Positions 62,301 to 64,000 of a stretch of DNA of 64,000 bases are shown in pieces (within the stretch, counting starts at the first letter, position 1; each line of letters begins with the position of its first letter). This DNA is from Chlorops oryzae. Taxonomy: Eukaryota; Arthropoda; Insecta; Diptera; Chloropidae. The notes beneath the pieces were generated by a model. It was not told where the DNA came from, did no database searches, and saw only the letters and a program-made list of their open reading frames with translations. The position numbers and the translations under genes were made by a program. Location: assembly GCA_020466095.1 (NCBI GenBank), contig CM035806.1, positions 35,190,060-35,254,059 of the forward strand, written 5' to 3'.

Positions 62301-63056
62301 TTTTTCTTGTCTAATTAAAATAGAAATTACTTTATTTTAATACTTAGAAATCTAATGTGAAACGCGCTTAAATTGATCATTGAATGCAATATGCGAGTTT
62401 TATTGTTCGTCCACAAGCATTTTTAGAACCGACCAAACCAGACTTGGCTCTTAATTACATACCGGCCAGCCAGCCGTCCATTCAGCAATTCAGCCATACA
62501 GCCATTCAGCCAGGTATCCAATGCTCAAGTAAACCATGTGCATTGTATCATCATTTATTTAACTCATAAAAATTATTGAGTGCCTTCACTTAACACAGCG
62601 TTAAGGCAACAATGTAACCTATTGGAAAAATTTTAATTGCTGTCAACGGTCTTGTCGACGTTCTCTCATCGGAGGATTTTATTAATGTCTTGTCCTCACT
62701 CTTGCTTATAGATCTTTTAATAGACGCGTTACTGATTTTGCTCTAAAAGTCAATAGTTCTTAGATTATTAAGTCATTCATTCATTCATTCGATCATTCAA
62801 TCATTTCTCATAGAATAATTTTTGACAAAAGGAATTCACTTATTAATCTCCGTTTCGAGCATTGTATTTAAAATCGATTGCCTTTCTTTATTTTTTTTTT
62901 TTTTTTAGGTGAAAATCTGGTTCCAAAATCGTCGTTCAAAGTACAAAAAAATGATGAAAGCAGCACAAGGTCCTGGCACTGGTAGTGGTATGCCATTAGG
63001 CGGTCCTAGTGGTCCAAATCCTGGTCAACATAGTCCAAATCATAATATGCATAGTG
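3524..63056 (+). CDS. Dll: Distal-less homeodomain transcription factor, 5' four coding exons (partial gene)
   Basis: This is the appendage selector gene Dll, a nuclear NKL-class homeodomain protein (vertebrate orthologues Dlx). The join 3524-3648, 12412-12587, 20929-21122, 62909-63056 stays open and gives 214 residues plus one base. The N-terminus begins [16 protein letters not shown]. The middle has the conserved block ending [10 protein letters not shown]. The homeodomain is residues 122-181, with Arg5, Tyr8, Trp48, Gln50, Asn51 and Arg53 in place and the recognition helix [13 protein letters not shown]. All introns begin GTGAGT and end AG. Intron phases are 2, 1, 0 and 1. Drosophila Dll is about 327 residues, so roughly the last third, including the proline-rich C-terminus, lies past the window. 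The ATG at 3524 is chosen because it matches the known N-terminus, has purine -3 and G +4, and is the first ATG of the leader. Confidence 0.97.
3886..4041. mobile_element. hAT-type MITE, family 1 copy A
   Basis: The 156-bp element begins CAGGCCTATAGAGA and ends TCTCTACGGGCCTG. It is flanked by a perfect 8-bp duplication, CTTGTACC, at 3878-3885 and 4042-4049. Eight-bp TSDs and CAG..CTG ends are typical of hAT elements. Internally it has CCCCCGGGCCCGGG, an A/T tract and no coding frame. A second copy lies at 27599-27747. Confidence 0.88.
4175..4230. mobile_element. Internally deleted Tigger/pogo-like MITE
   Basis: CAGTGTAATCTCCCTTAAGC matches the left end of the family described at 23365, and GGAGAGAGTT is a decayed right end. 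Only about 56 bp remain, so the two ends are nearly fused. Confidence 0.6.
5444..5684. repeat. MITE-like inverted repeat
   Basis: A terminal repeat of about 33 bp (starting ATATCGCACCCTTGCTAATA) is matched in reverse complement at the right end with a few mismatches. The interior is AT-rich without coding frames. No clear target duplication was found, so the superfamily is open. Confidence 0.6.
5859..6123. mobile_element. MITE with 34-bp TIRs
   Basis: The left end, AATTGAATCGATAATTTCAA onward, and the right end match as inverted repeats at about 32 of 34 positions through AACCTCCTAAGTC. The 265-bp interior has no open frame. The flanks TCTTA and TCTAA may be remnants of a target duplication, but this is weak. 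Confidence 0.7.
6570..6800 (-). mobile_element. MITE, family shared with 46640-46960
   Basis: Its ends (left CATATCGCATCTCCGCCACA, right GTTGCGGAAATGCGATATA) are inverted repeats. The interior encodes on the minus strand a short frame fragment ([18 protein letters not shown]) that recurs on the + strand at 46711-46776. This is a repeat family, not a gene; the shared frame reflects common ancestry of the copies. Confidence 0.65.
8011..8152. mobile_element. Short MITE, possibly PIF/Harbinger-type
   Basis: AGGGCTATCTCCAGTTCTGT at the left is mirrored by a right end whose complement reads AGGGGCGCTCTCCAGCTCTG, and pairing continues through CAGAAATGAAA. The flanking triplets TAA and TAG fit a decayed 3-bp duplication. 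The element is 142 bp and non-coding. Confidence 0.6.
8286..8841. repeat. CT-rich array with 12-bp higher-order unit
   Basis: About 555 bp of nearly pure CT dinucleotide. In the left two thirds a single A recurs mostly every 12 bp (unit ACTCTCTCTCTC), with local variants; the right end is pure (CT)n. The long open frame across it (Leu/Ser repeats) is an artefact of the absence of stops. GAGAG motifs are potential GAGA-factor sites (inference). Confidence 0.95.
9943..9974. repeat. (TA)n microsatellite
   Basis: About 16 TA units followed by TGTATTTATATGTATGTATG. Simple repeat only. Confidence 0.9.
10968..11055 (+). mobile_element. Truncated hAT-like element, family 2 copy A
   Basis: CAGTGGCGTAGCGAGACATT starts a fragment related to the complete copy at 61160-61330 and to the reversed remnant at 29550-29608. 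The right terminal repeat is missing or unrecognisable after the CCGCCCCTCCCCC run. Confidence 0.6.
12088..12264. mobile_element. Tigger/pogo-like MITE, second family
   Basis: The left end CAGTCGAAACTCTCTATA is repeated inverted at the right (TATAGAGAGTTTCGACT). TA lies immediately outside on both sides (12086-12087, 12265-12266). A TA duplication with CAGT ends points to the pogo/Tigger branch of Tc1/mariner. It is 177 bp, non-coding, and ends about 150 bp before Dll exon 2. Confidence 0.8.
12412..12587 (+). CDS. Dll: Dll coding exon 2
   Basis: Completes Gly42 and encodes residues 43-100 plus one base of Asp101. The protein starts [14 protein letters not shown], continues through the Pro/Tyr/His/Gly-rich segment conserved in fly Dll, and ends SSPPKD. 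The acceptor is preceded by TTCCTTTCAG and the donor is GTGAGT. Where Drosophila has, as I recall, IRSTYQH, this gene reads IRGGYQH. The region lies N-terminal to the homeodomain and has no known fold. Confidence 0.97.
15323..15515. repeat. MITE-like repeat with AATATTCCC ends, copy A
   Basis: The left side reads AGCCCATGAATATTGCCCCG. The right side reads TTCCCCGGGAATATTTTGAA, whose complement resembles the left. The same arrangement recurs at 28307-28537, including the internal GATGA, TGCTCTC/TTTCTCTC, TTCCC.CCAGTG and poly-T segments in order. No transposase frame is present. Confidence 0.65.
17575..18018. mobile_element. MITE with CTTCAAGGATGTCATATC ends, interrupted copy
   Basis: The left end TCATTTACTTCAAGGATGTC is repeated inverted at the right (GACATCCTTGAAGAAAATGA). 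The flanking halves align, in reverse orientation, with the uninterrupted copy at 56681-56933. A second element at 17655-17877 splits it. Confidence 0.8.
17655..17877. mobile_element. MITE nested in another MITE, 3-bp duplication
   Basis: A 223-bp element with TIR CAGGGGT.., continuing AGAATCCGATAGCTGTC on both ends. ATT stands on both sides (17652-17654, 17878-17880). The homologous position in the copy at 56681-56933 carries a single AAT on its strand, so the duplication is confirmed by an empty site. A 3-bp TSD fits PIF/Harbinger, but the family is unassigned. Confidence 0.82.
18151..18401. repeat. MITE-like repeat rich in CAACAATT
   Basis: The left end reads GCTTACACTAAAAAAAAG and the right end, complemented, reads GCTACACTCAAAAAAGTTGC. 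Between them CCAACAATT recurs. ACACT..AAAAA ends are common in insect non-autonomous transposons, but no TSD is clear. Confidence 0.45.
18547..18754. repeat. Long foldback repeat
   Basis: Two arms of about 75 bp, from AATCCCTTGAAAGTGAAAAG to TTCATACAAAACTTCATTCATTA at the left and its near complement at 18680-18754, leave a spacer of about 60 bp. Arm identity is around 85% by eye. Transcribed as part of the Dll pre-mRNA it would form a long hairpin. It could be a foldback MITE or a hairpin-RNA source. Confidence 0.7.
19498..19539. repeat. (CA)n microsatellite
   Basis: About 20 CA units. Simple repeat with further short CA runs on either side. Confidence 0.9.
20929..21122 (+). CDS. Dll: Dll coding exon 3 (homeodomain residues 1-44)
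   Basis: Completes Asp101 and encodes residues 102-165: the block [20 protein letters not shown], then the homeodomain N-terminal arm (MRKPRTIY) and helices 1 and 2 ([22 protein letters not shown]), ending TQTQ. It stops exactly at homeodomain residue 44, in phase 0. Dll and vertebrate Dlx genes share an intron at 44/45. If the intron were retained, translation would run 46 codons into it and stop at 21261-21263, giving a protein without the DNA-recognition helix. Confidence 0.98.
23365..23524. mobile_element. Tigger/pogo-like MITE, complete copy
   Basis: 160 bp beginning CAGTGTACTGTCTGCTTA and ending TAAGAGAGAGTACACTG, with TA on both sides. The interior carries repeated GTCCGCTTAAG/CTTAAGCGG motifs in both orientations. 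CAGTG ends, a TA duplication and CTTAAGCGGACAC subterminal sequence are typical of Tigger-like elements in animals. Confidence 0.85.
24257..24832. mobile_element. DNA transposon remnant with CCCAGCGGGAAA ends
   Basis: The left end CCCAGCGGAAA and right end TTTCCCGCTGGG are inverted repeats with TA just outside each. The arms are rich in GACAT/ATGTC words and mutually complementary GTGACA/TGTCAC segments. The middle (about 24420-24655) is an inserted tRNA-headed sequence. Neither part encodes a transposase. Superfamily not assigned. Confidence 0.65.
24420..24655 (+). mobile_element. tRNA-derived SINE-like sequence
   Basis: A perfect RNA polymerase III B box, GGTTCGATTCC, lies at about 24489-24499, with an A-box-like TAGCATGAAGTGG about 55 bp upstream. 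An anticodon-arm-like CTCGACTCAGAATCCGA lies between. The cloverleaf is too degenerate for a tRNA gene. A non-tRNA body follows, with A/T tracts, ending near the arm of the surrounding transposon. Confidence 0.55.
25173..25317. mobile_element. Tigger/pogo-like MITE, complete copy
   Basis: 145 bp from CAGTGTACTCTCTCTTGAGC to GGAGAGAGTACACTG, with TA duplicated outside both ends. Internal CGCTTAAGAGGA and CCGTTTAAGAGG motifs match the other copies. Confidence 0.87.
26714..27572 (+). mobile_element. DINE-1/Helentron-like non-autonomous element
   Basis: The 5' end TTTTATACCCGACACACTCT forms a palindrome with the following GTGTCGAGGGTATA. The 3' end has a perfect 7-bp hairpin (GTCAGGC-TC-GCCTGAC, 27537-27552) followed by ACACCCTTACTTGTTT. 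These are hallmarks of DINE-1/Helentron-associated elements in flies (established knowledge). The interior includes a GTCCGTCTGTCC run and degenerate direct repeats around CGGACCATTTTTAGGGGTAC. No Rep/helicase coding is present. A reverse copy lies at 36025-36359. Confidence 0.75.
27599..27747. mobile_element. hAT-type MITE, family 1 copy B
   Basis: Begins CAGGCCTGTAGAGA and ends CTCTACGGGCTTG; the interior CCCCCGGGCCCGGG and TTTTTGTGAGGG match copy A at 3886. The flanks TTAGTAAT and TAAATAAT agree at 6 of 8 positions, a decayed duplication. It sits within the Tigger-like element just downstream of the Helentron end. Confidence 0.8.
28076..28262 (-). repeat. Dispersed repeat, copy B (inverted copy of 31-181)
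   Basis: In reverse complement it follows the order of 31-181: AGTTTAACTCAATCAAATAC, AATTAATAAACCTGG, AACTATGTTGAAGACTTTGA. The start of the copy (AAGGCTCAAAGTCTTCAAC) has a rough complement at 28290-28310, suggesting TIRs. Confidence 0.6.
28307..28537. repeat. MITE-like repeat with AATATTCCC ends, copy B
   Basis: Left CCCTAAATGAATATTCCCTG and right CCCCGGGAATATTTAGAATC are inverted repeats of about 30 bp. The interior aligns with 15323-15515 and includes a long T tract before the right arm. Confidence 0.68.
28715..29400 (+). repeat. Three imperfect tandem units of about 220-250 bp
   Basis: Landmarks recur in order: TTGACAGCTCGACC / AAGGGCGTCAATTCG (28721, 28944), CAGTAGACTCATTGG..TTAAATTAGAGCCTTAG (28990, 29238), GGTCAAAGAGGC..CTGTGCGTGAA (29088, 29332). 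Units contain a palindromic GCCAGTTTCAATA core (28902-28933, 29149-29186) and end in a tRNA-A-box-like GTGG(C)GTAGTGGATAACG. The units have drifted, so the duplication is old. Confidence 0.6.
29360..29425 (+). mobile_element. tRNA-like SINE head
   Basis: ATGGCTCCGTGGCGTAGTGG followed by ATAACG matches a pol III A box, and GGCTTTGAATCC about 40 bp later is a near B box. A decayed version of the A-box part occurs at 29118-29142 in the preceding tandem unit. It is not a functional tRNA by inspection. Confidence 0.5.
29550..29608 (-). mobile_element. hAT-like element, family 2 remnant
   Basis: In reverse complement it reads CAGTGGCATAGTGAGACATT at one end and CCCTTACTACGATACC at the other. These are the two ends of the family at 61160-61330, with almost all of the interior lost. 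Confidence 0.6.
29643..29760. repeat. (CT)n array
   Basis: About 118 bp of CT with occasional TTCT interruptions. Open frames across it are artefacts. Confidence 0.9.
30668..30700. repeat. (TA)n microsatellite
   Basis: A TATATA tract broken by one ATTA, forming a self-complementary stretch. Confidence 0.85.
31767..31943. mobile_element. Tigger/pogo-like MITE, complete copy
   Basis: 177 bp from CAGTGTGATCTCTCCTTGCG to CTTAAGACAGAGTACACTG, with TA on both flanks. The interior shares TCTAGTGTTCCTGCTTCTCA and TTTTCGGTCCCGTAGGTGTC with the copy at 23365, so both derive from the same master. Confidence 0.87.
34075..34254. mobile_element. hAT-type MITE, family 3
   Basis: Ends CAGGGGCGGATTAA and TAAATCCGCCACTG are inverted. 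The flanks AATGTATG and AATGTTTG agree at 7 of 8. GCCGCCCT recurs inside. It is 180 bp; the plus-strand open frame across it is incidental. Confidence 0.85.
36025..36359 (-). mobile_element. DINE-1/Helentron-like element, reversed partial copy
   Basis: Reverse complement of the region matches 26718-27460: CTACCCGACACACTCTG at the element's 5' end, then GTCCGTCTGTTTGTCC, CACGGGGACATGATTAAGAA, CGATCGGACCATTTTTAAGG and ATTTCGAAAAA..AATTTAGAACTTGAGC. The 3' hairpin end was not found, and the middle is shorter than in the other copy. Confidence 0.72.
37002..37151. mobile_element. hAT-type MITE, family 4
   Basis: Ends TAGTGTCCGACCGAAGGT and ACCTTCGGTCGGACACTA (one mismatch in the inner part). The duplication GTTAAAAG is perfect on both sides (36994-37001, 37152-37159). 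The 150-bp interior is built of GAAGCCGAAG-type subrepeats on both strands. It looks young. Confidence 0.88.
40403..40476 (+). ncRNA. Candidate hairpin (33-bp stem, 8-nt loop)
   Basis: Positions 40403-40435 and 40444-40476 pair along 33 bp with one mismatch and two G-U pairs, around the loop GAAATTTG. Size and shape resemble a pre-miRNA. However, the core GCCAGTTTCAATA and its complement recur in the tandem units at 28902-28933 and 29149-29186, which makes a small foldback repeat more likely than a conserved microRNA. Confidence 0.4.
40563..41057 (+). mobile_element. hAT element remnant with decayed BED-finger frame
   Basis: 495 bp ending in CGGAACACTA (left TACTGTTCCG), flanked by a perfect 8-bp duplication GACATGAG (40555-40562, 41058-41065). 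TACTCGAT-type motifs repeat near both ends. A 50-codon frame (ATG at 40793, stop at 40943-40945) reads like a hAT transposase start: [11 protein letters not shown], then [15 protein letters not shown], the linker typical of BED zinc fingers. Most of the Cys/His metal ligands are lost. The rest of the transposase is deleted, so this is an internally deleted derivative of a full hAT element. Confidence 0.85.
40793..40945 (+). pseudogene. hAT transposase N-terminal fragment (BED finger relic)
   Basis: Fifty codons starting [15 protein letters not shown]. The GNTSNL motif followed by a Leu-Arg-Lys segment is characteristic of BED-type fingers in hAT transposases. One Cys of the C-x2-C pair and the two expected C-terminal His are replaced, so metal binding should fail. 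Inactive relic inside the element at 40563-41057. Confidence 0.7.
41121..41275. mobile_element. Tigger/pogo-like MITE, copy with eroded right end
   Basis: The left end CAGTGTACTCTCTCTTAAGC is the best consensus match in the window and is preceded by TA. The interior has AAGAGGGGTATCCGTTTAAG motifs. The right end is eroded (CTTTTCACACAGG), so the boundary is approximate. It lies 64 bp after the hAT element at 40563-41057. Confidence 0.75.
46640..46960 (+). mobile_element. MITE, family shared with 6570-6800
   Basis: A perfect 25-bp inverted repeat (46681-46705 and 46889-46913, core CTAAGGTGACACAACTCAAA) continues outward with mismatches through CATATCGCA and TTTAGATCA to about 46640 and 46960. 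The interior holds the short frame [19 protein letters not shown] shared with the other copy. No TSD was fixed. Confidence 0.72.
47042..47914. mobile_element. hAT-like element carrying an ATCGAT (DRE-type) array
   Basis: Left end TAGAGCTGGAGAACTATCG and right end TCTTTCTCCAGCTCAA are inverted. The flanks GTAGGTAG (47034-47041) and TTAGGTAG (47915-47922) agree at 7 of 8, as for hAT. Inside are 19 exact ATCGAT hexamers; 14 lie in about 235 bp (47416-47650), spaced roughly 12-20 bp, and several are full TATCGATA. Others sit just inside each end. No transposase frame is present. ATCGAT is the core of the DREF-binding site, and DREF itself is a BED-finger protein related to hAT transposases (established knowledge). 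Confidence 0.82.
49831..50155. repeat. Long foldback repeat with about 110-bp arms
   Basis: The left arm (49831-49938) and right arm (50030-50155) are inverted copies at roughly 85-90%, including TTCATGGCGTCCGATTTGGA and TATAGAATAAGTGAAAAA. The spacer has its own small palindrome, CTGGTCC/GGACCAG. No coding. Its right side abuts the non-LTR fragment that follows. Confidence 0.75.
50160..50690 (+). mobile_element. 3' end of a non-LTR retrotransposon (RNase H-region relic)
   Basis: An open frame (50198-50587) carries blocks seen at the C-terminus of R1/Loa/Jockey-type pol proteins: [32 protein letters not shown] and a final [10 protein letters not shown] before the stop (compare F-x-TGW). The catalytic and Cys-His parts are missing or eroded, and a (CT)n tract (50291-50320) interrupts the frame without breaking it. 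A 3' UTR follows, ending in a CTAAC tail (50658-50689), as non-LTR tails often do. The clade is uncertain. Confidence 0.7.
53283..53337. repeat. (CT)n microsatellite
   Basis: About 55 bp CT tract with one A; simple repeat. Confidence 0.9.
53795..54225. repeat. CT-rich minisatellite with 10-bp unit
   Basis: The core (about 53889-54130) is more than 20 copies of TTGCTCTCTC, interrupted once near 53960. Flanks are looser TTCCTCTC and TTTCTATCTC variants. The three plus-strand frames are all open for 170-226 codons, encoding Leu/Ser/Ala/Cys repeats, but have no signal of being genes. GAGAGCAAGA on the other strand is GAGA-factor-like. Confidence 0.95.
56681..56933. mobile_element. MITE with CTTCAAGGATGTCATATC ends, uninterrupted copy
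   Basis: 253 bp with TIR ACCGCTCATTTACTTCAAGG at the left and its near-perfect complement at the right. Reverse orientation relative to 17575-18018. It has AGAATAATATCTTC where that copy has the nested element, so it serves as an empty site. The short plus-strand frame over it is incidental. Confidence 0.82.
59866..60072. repeat. TTTTCAATTTCAA minisatellite
   Basis: About 200 bp of irregularly alternating TTTTCAA and TTTCAA words (6-7 bp steps), degrading at both edges. No function visible. Confidence 0.9.
60426..60451. repeat. Poly(A) tract
   Basis: An uninterrupted run of about 26 A. Simple repeat; no retrogene body upstream of it could be recognised. Confidence 0.9.
61160..61330 (+). mobile_element. 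hAT-like element, family 2 full-length copy
   Basis: Left CAGTCGCATAGCGAGACATT and right CTTACTACGCTACTG are inverted at the ends. The left flank TATTGCTC resembles GCTTGCTC just to the right, a possible decayed 8-bp duplication. The interior contains CGGCACCCGGGG and GGCCGGGGCGACC. Related pieces are at 10968 and 29550. Confidence 0.7.
62909..63056 (+). CDS. Dll: Dll coding exon 4 (homeodomain residues 45-60 and downstream)
   Basis: Encodes residues 166-214 plus one base. It begins [20 protein letters not shown], the recognition helix with Gln50 and Asn51, then a Gly/Pro/Asn/His-rich stretch ([11 protein letters not shown] to [14 protein letters not shown]). The acceptor has a T tract of over 15 bases before TAG and the donor GTGAGT is at 63057. 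The frame continues, in phase 1, in an exon outside the window that should carry the Pro-rich C-terminus. Confidence 0.97.
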
Positions 63057-64000
63057 GTGAGTGAAAGCGAAAACATTTTCTTTTAAATATAAATGACACT
63101 AATGCCCGCCTTACACGAGAAGAACAACAACAATATTATCAAGCAGAGATGATAAATGTGTAAAACAAAGCAATTTTCACTTTTTATAAACAATCAACAA
63201 CATACATACATAGGGGATGAAAAAATAATGGCAGTTGCTCTAACATTTAACCCCTCTAGGAGCGACTCTGCTTAGACAGTGGCTTCAAAAATTGGGATAA
63301 AAATCACAAATAACATTTTTCAAATGACTTTGTGCGTGACATGTTTTTTTTTTGTTGGTGTTTTATGGAATCTTTAATAAAAGTTCATCGAATTATGATA
63401 CAGGAAATGAGTTTCAAAAAAAGTCATCACCCTTATGTACATACATACATACTTATATTCCTACAGTGACGTGCAAAAGATTAGCAACAAAATTTACATT
63501 TGATTTGTCACAAAAGGGTATTTTTTTTTTTTTTGCTTAGAATCCTGAATGATCATATTATGCAAAGGAACAGAACTTATTAGACTGATAAAGATTTTGG
63601 AAAAACAATAGCAATAACAAAGATATAGGTCAGGTTTGGTTAGTATGGCTGCCACCAAGGGAGACACACTTAGGCACCAATTGCGCCCATGGGTGATTGC
63701 ACGACTAAACGGGAAAACAGAGAAAAACAGAAACTGAAAAAACGACACAAAAAGCCAAGACCTAAGCTAAAGTCGAACCCAGAGCCTCTCGCTGCGTTGT
63801 AATTGGGATCTCAGCCAACTACGGCACAGAGGCCGACAACAACGATATACGAATGGAAACAAATTGAAAAGTGATTTTGTTTTGCACGTCACTGTATGTC
63901 AGAAGACTGTATTGTACGATTGTCAAATGTAGGGCCGGCATTAGCTCTCTATCATTTAATTTAATTCAATTGAATTAAATTATTACTAAATTTTGATCTC
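63057..64000 (+). other. Start of Dll intron 4
   Basis: Begins GTGAGT. No coding exon follows within the window. The only recognised content is the reversed SINE-like sequence at 63620-63835. Confidence 0.85.
63620..63835 (-). mobile_element. tRNA-derived SINE-like sequence
   Basis: On the minus strand, GGCCTCTGTGCCGTAGTTGG gives an A box, and GGGTTCGACTT 40-odd bases later gives a B box with one or two mismatches. The downstream part is a non-tRNA body rich in CTG/TTTT. A pol III SINE head fits better than a tRNA gene because the arms do not pair cleanly. Confidence 0.55.

Larger units (their letters stand above)
21123..62908 (+). other. Dll intron 3 (41,786 bp, phase 0), interrupts the homeobox
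   Basis: Starts GTGAGT and ends in a long T tract plus TAG. Two thirds of the window is this intron. It contains no recognisable gene; the open frames inside are short and belong to repeats or A/T tracts. Segments where I see nothing to name are 21300-23300 (apart from a GC-rich, CCGCCA-repeat patch at 21850-21960), 25350-26600, 29900-31700 (TA repeats at 30668-30700), 32000-34050, 34300-36000, 37200-40380, 41300-46600, 48000-49800, 50700-53790, 54250-56650, 57000-59850, 60100-61100 and 61350-62880. As I recall, the whole Drosophila Dll gene is about 20 kb, so the intron is strongly expanded. Confidence 0.93.

Overview
This window is eukaryotic, AT-rich, intron-dominated DNA from a higher fly (Diptera, Schizophora). 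A tephritid fruit fly is my best guess, from the very long AT-rich introns, the abundant ACATACATATGTATGTA-type tracts and a DINE-1/Helentron-type repeat. The species cannot be read from the sequence. I find one protein-coding gene: the 5' part of Distal-less (Dll), the homeodomain selector gene of limbs and other ventral appendages, on the + strand. Four coding exons (3524-3648, 12412-12587, 20929-21122, 62909-63056) join in frame through consensus splice sites to encode residues 1-214 plus the first base of the next codon. The last coding part lies beyond position 64000.

Layout. Positions 1-2280 are upstream flank with two repeat ends and a PIF/Harbinger-type MITE. Positions about 2165-2300 hold a GAGA-factor/PHO-like motif cluster. 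Positions about 2280-3523 are the promoter and 5' leader: more than 1.2 kb without a single ATG, ending in a GC-rich hairpin 18 nt before the Dll start codon. Intron 1 (8.8 kb) and intron 2 (8.3 kb) carry many short inverted-repeat transposons. Intron 3 is 41.8 kb and splits the homeobox between homeodomain residues 44 and 45, the position known for Dll/Dlx genes. Most of the other recognisable sequence is in this intron.

The accessory content is almost entirely mobile DNA, and many elements can be delimited to the base by their terminal inverted repeats (TIRs) and target-site duplications (TSDs). They include a Tigger/pogo-like MITE family with TA duplications (six copies or fragments); several hAT families with 8-bp duplications, one retaining a decayed BED-finger transposase start and one carrying 19 ATCGAT (DRE-type) motifs; two opposite-facing Helentron-like elements; a Tigger-like element holding both a Helentron and a hAT MITE; a MITE inside a MITE with a paralogous empty site; tRNA-headed SINE-like sequences; long foldback repeats; a non-LTR retrotransposon 3' end; and large CT-rich arrays with 10-bp or 12-bp higher-order periods.

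No second protein gene, rRNA, canonical tRNA or CRISPR array was found. Most of the short open frames are repeat or low-complexity shadows. Intronic enhancers of Dll are expected in such long introns but cannot be located without comparative data. The most unusual items are the ATCGAT-array hAT element, the nested transposons with their empty site, and the ATG-free, hairpin-terminated Dll leader.
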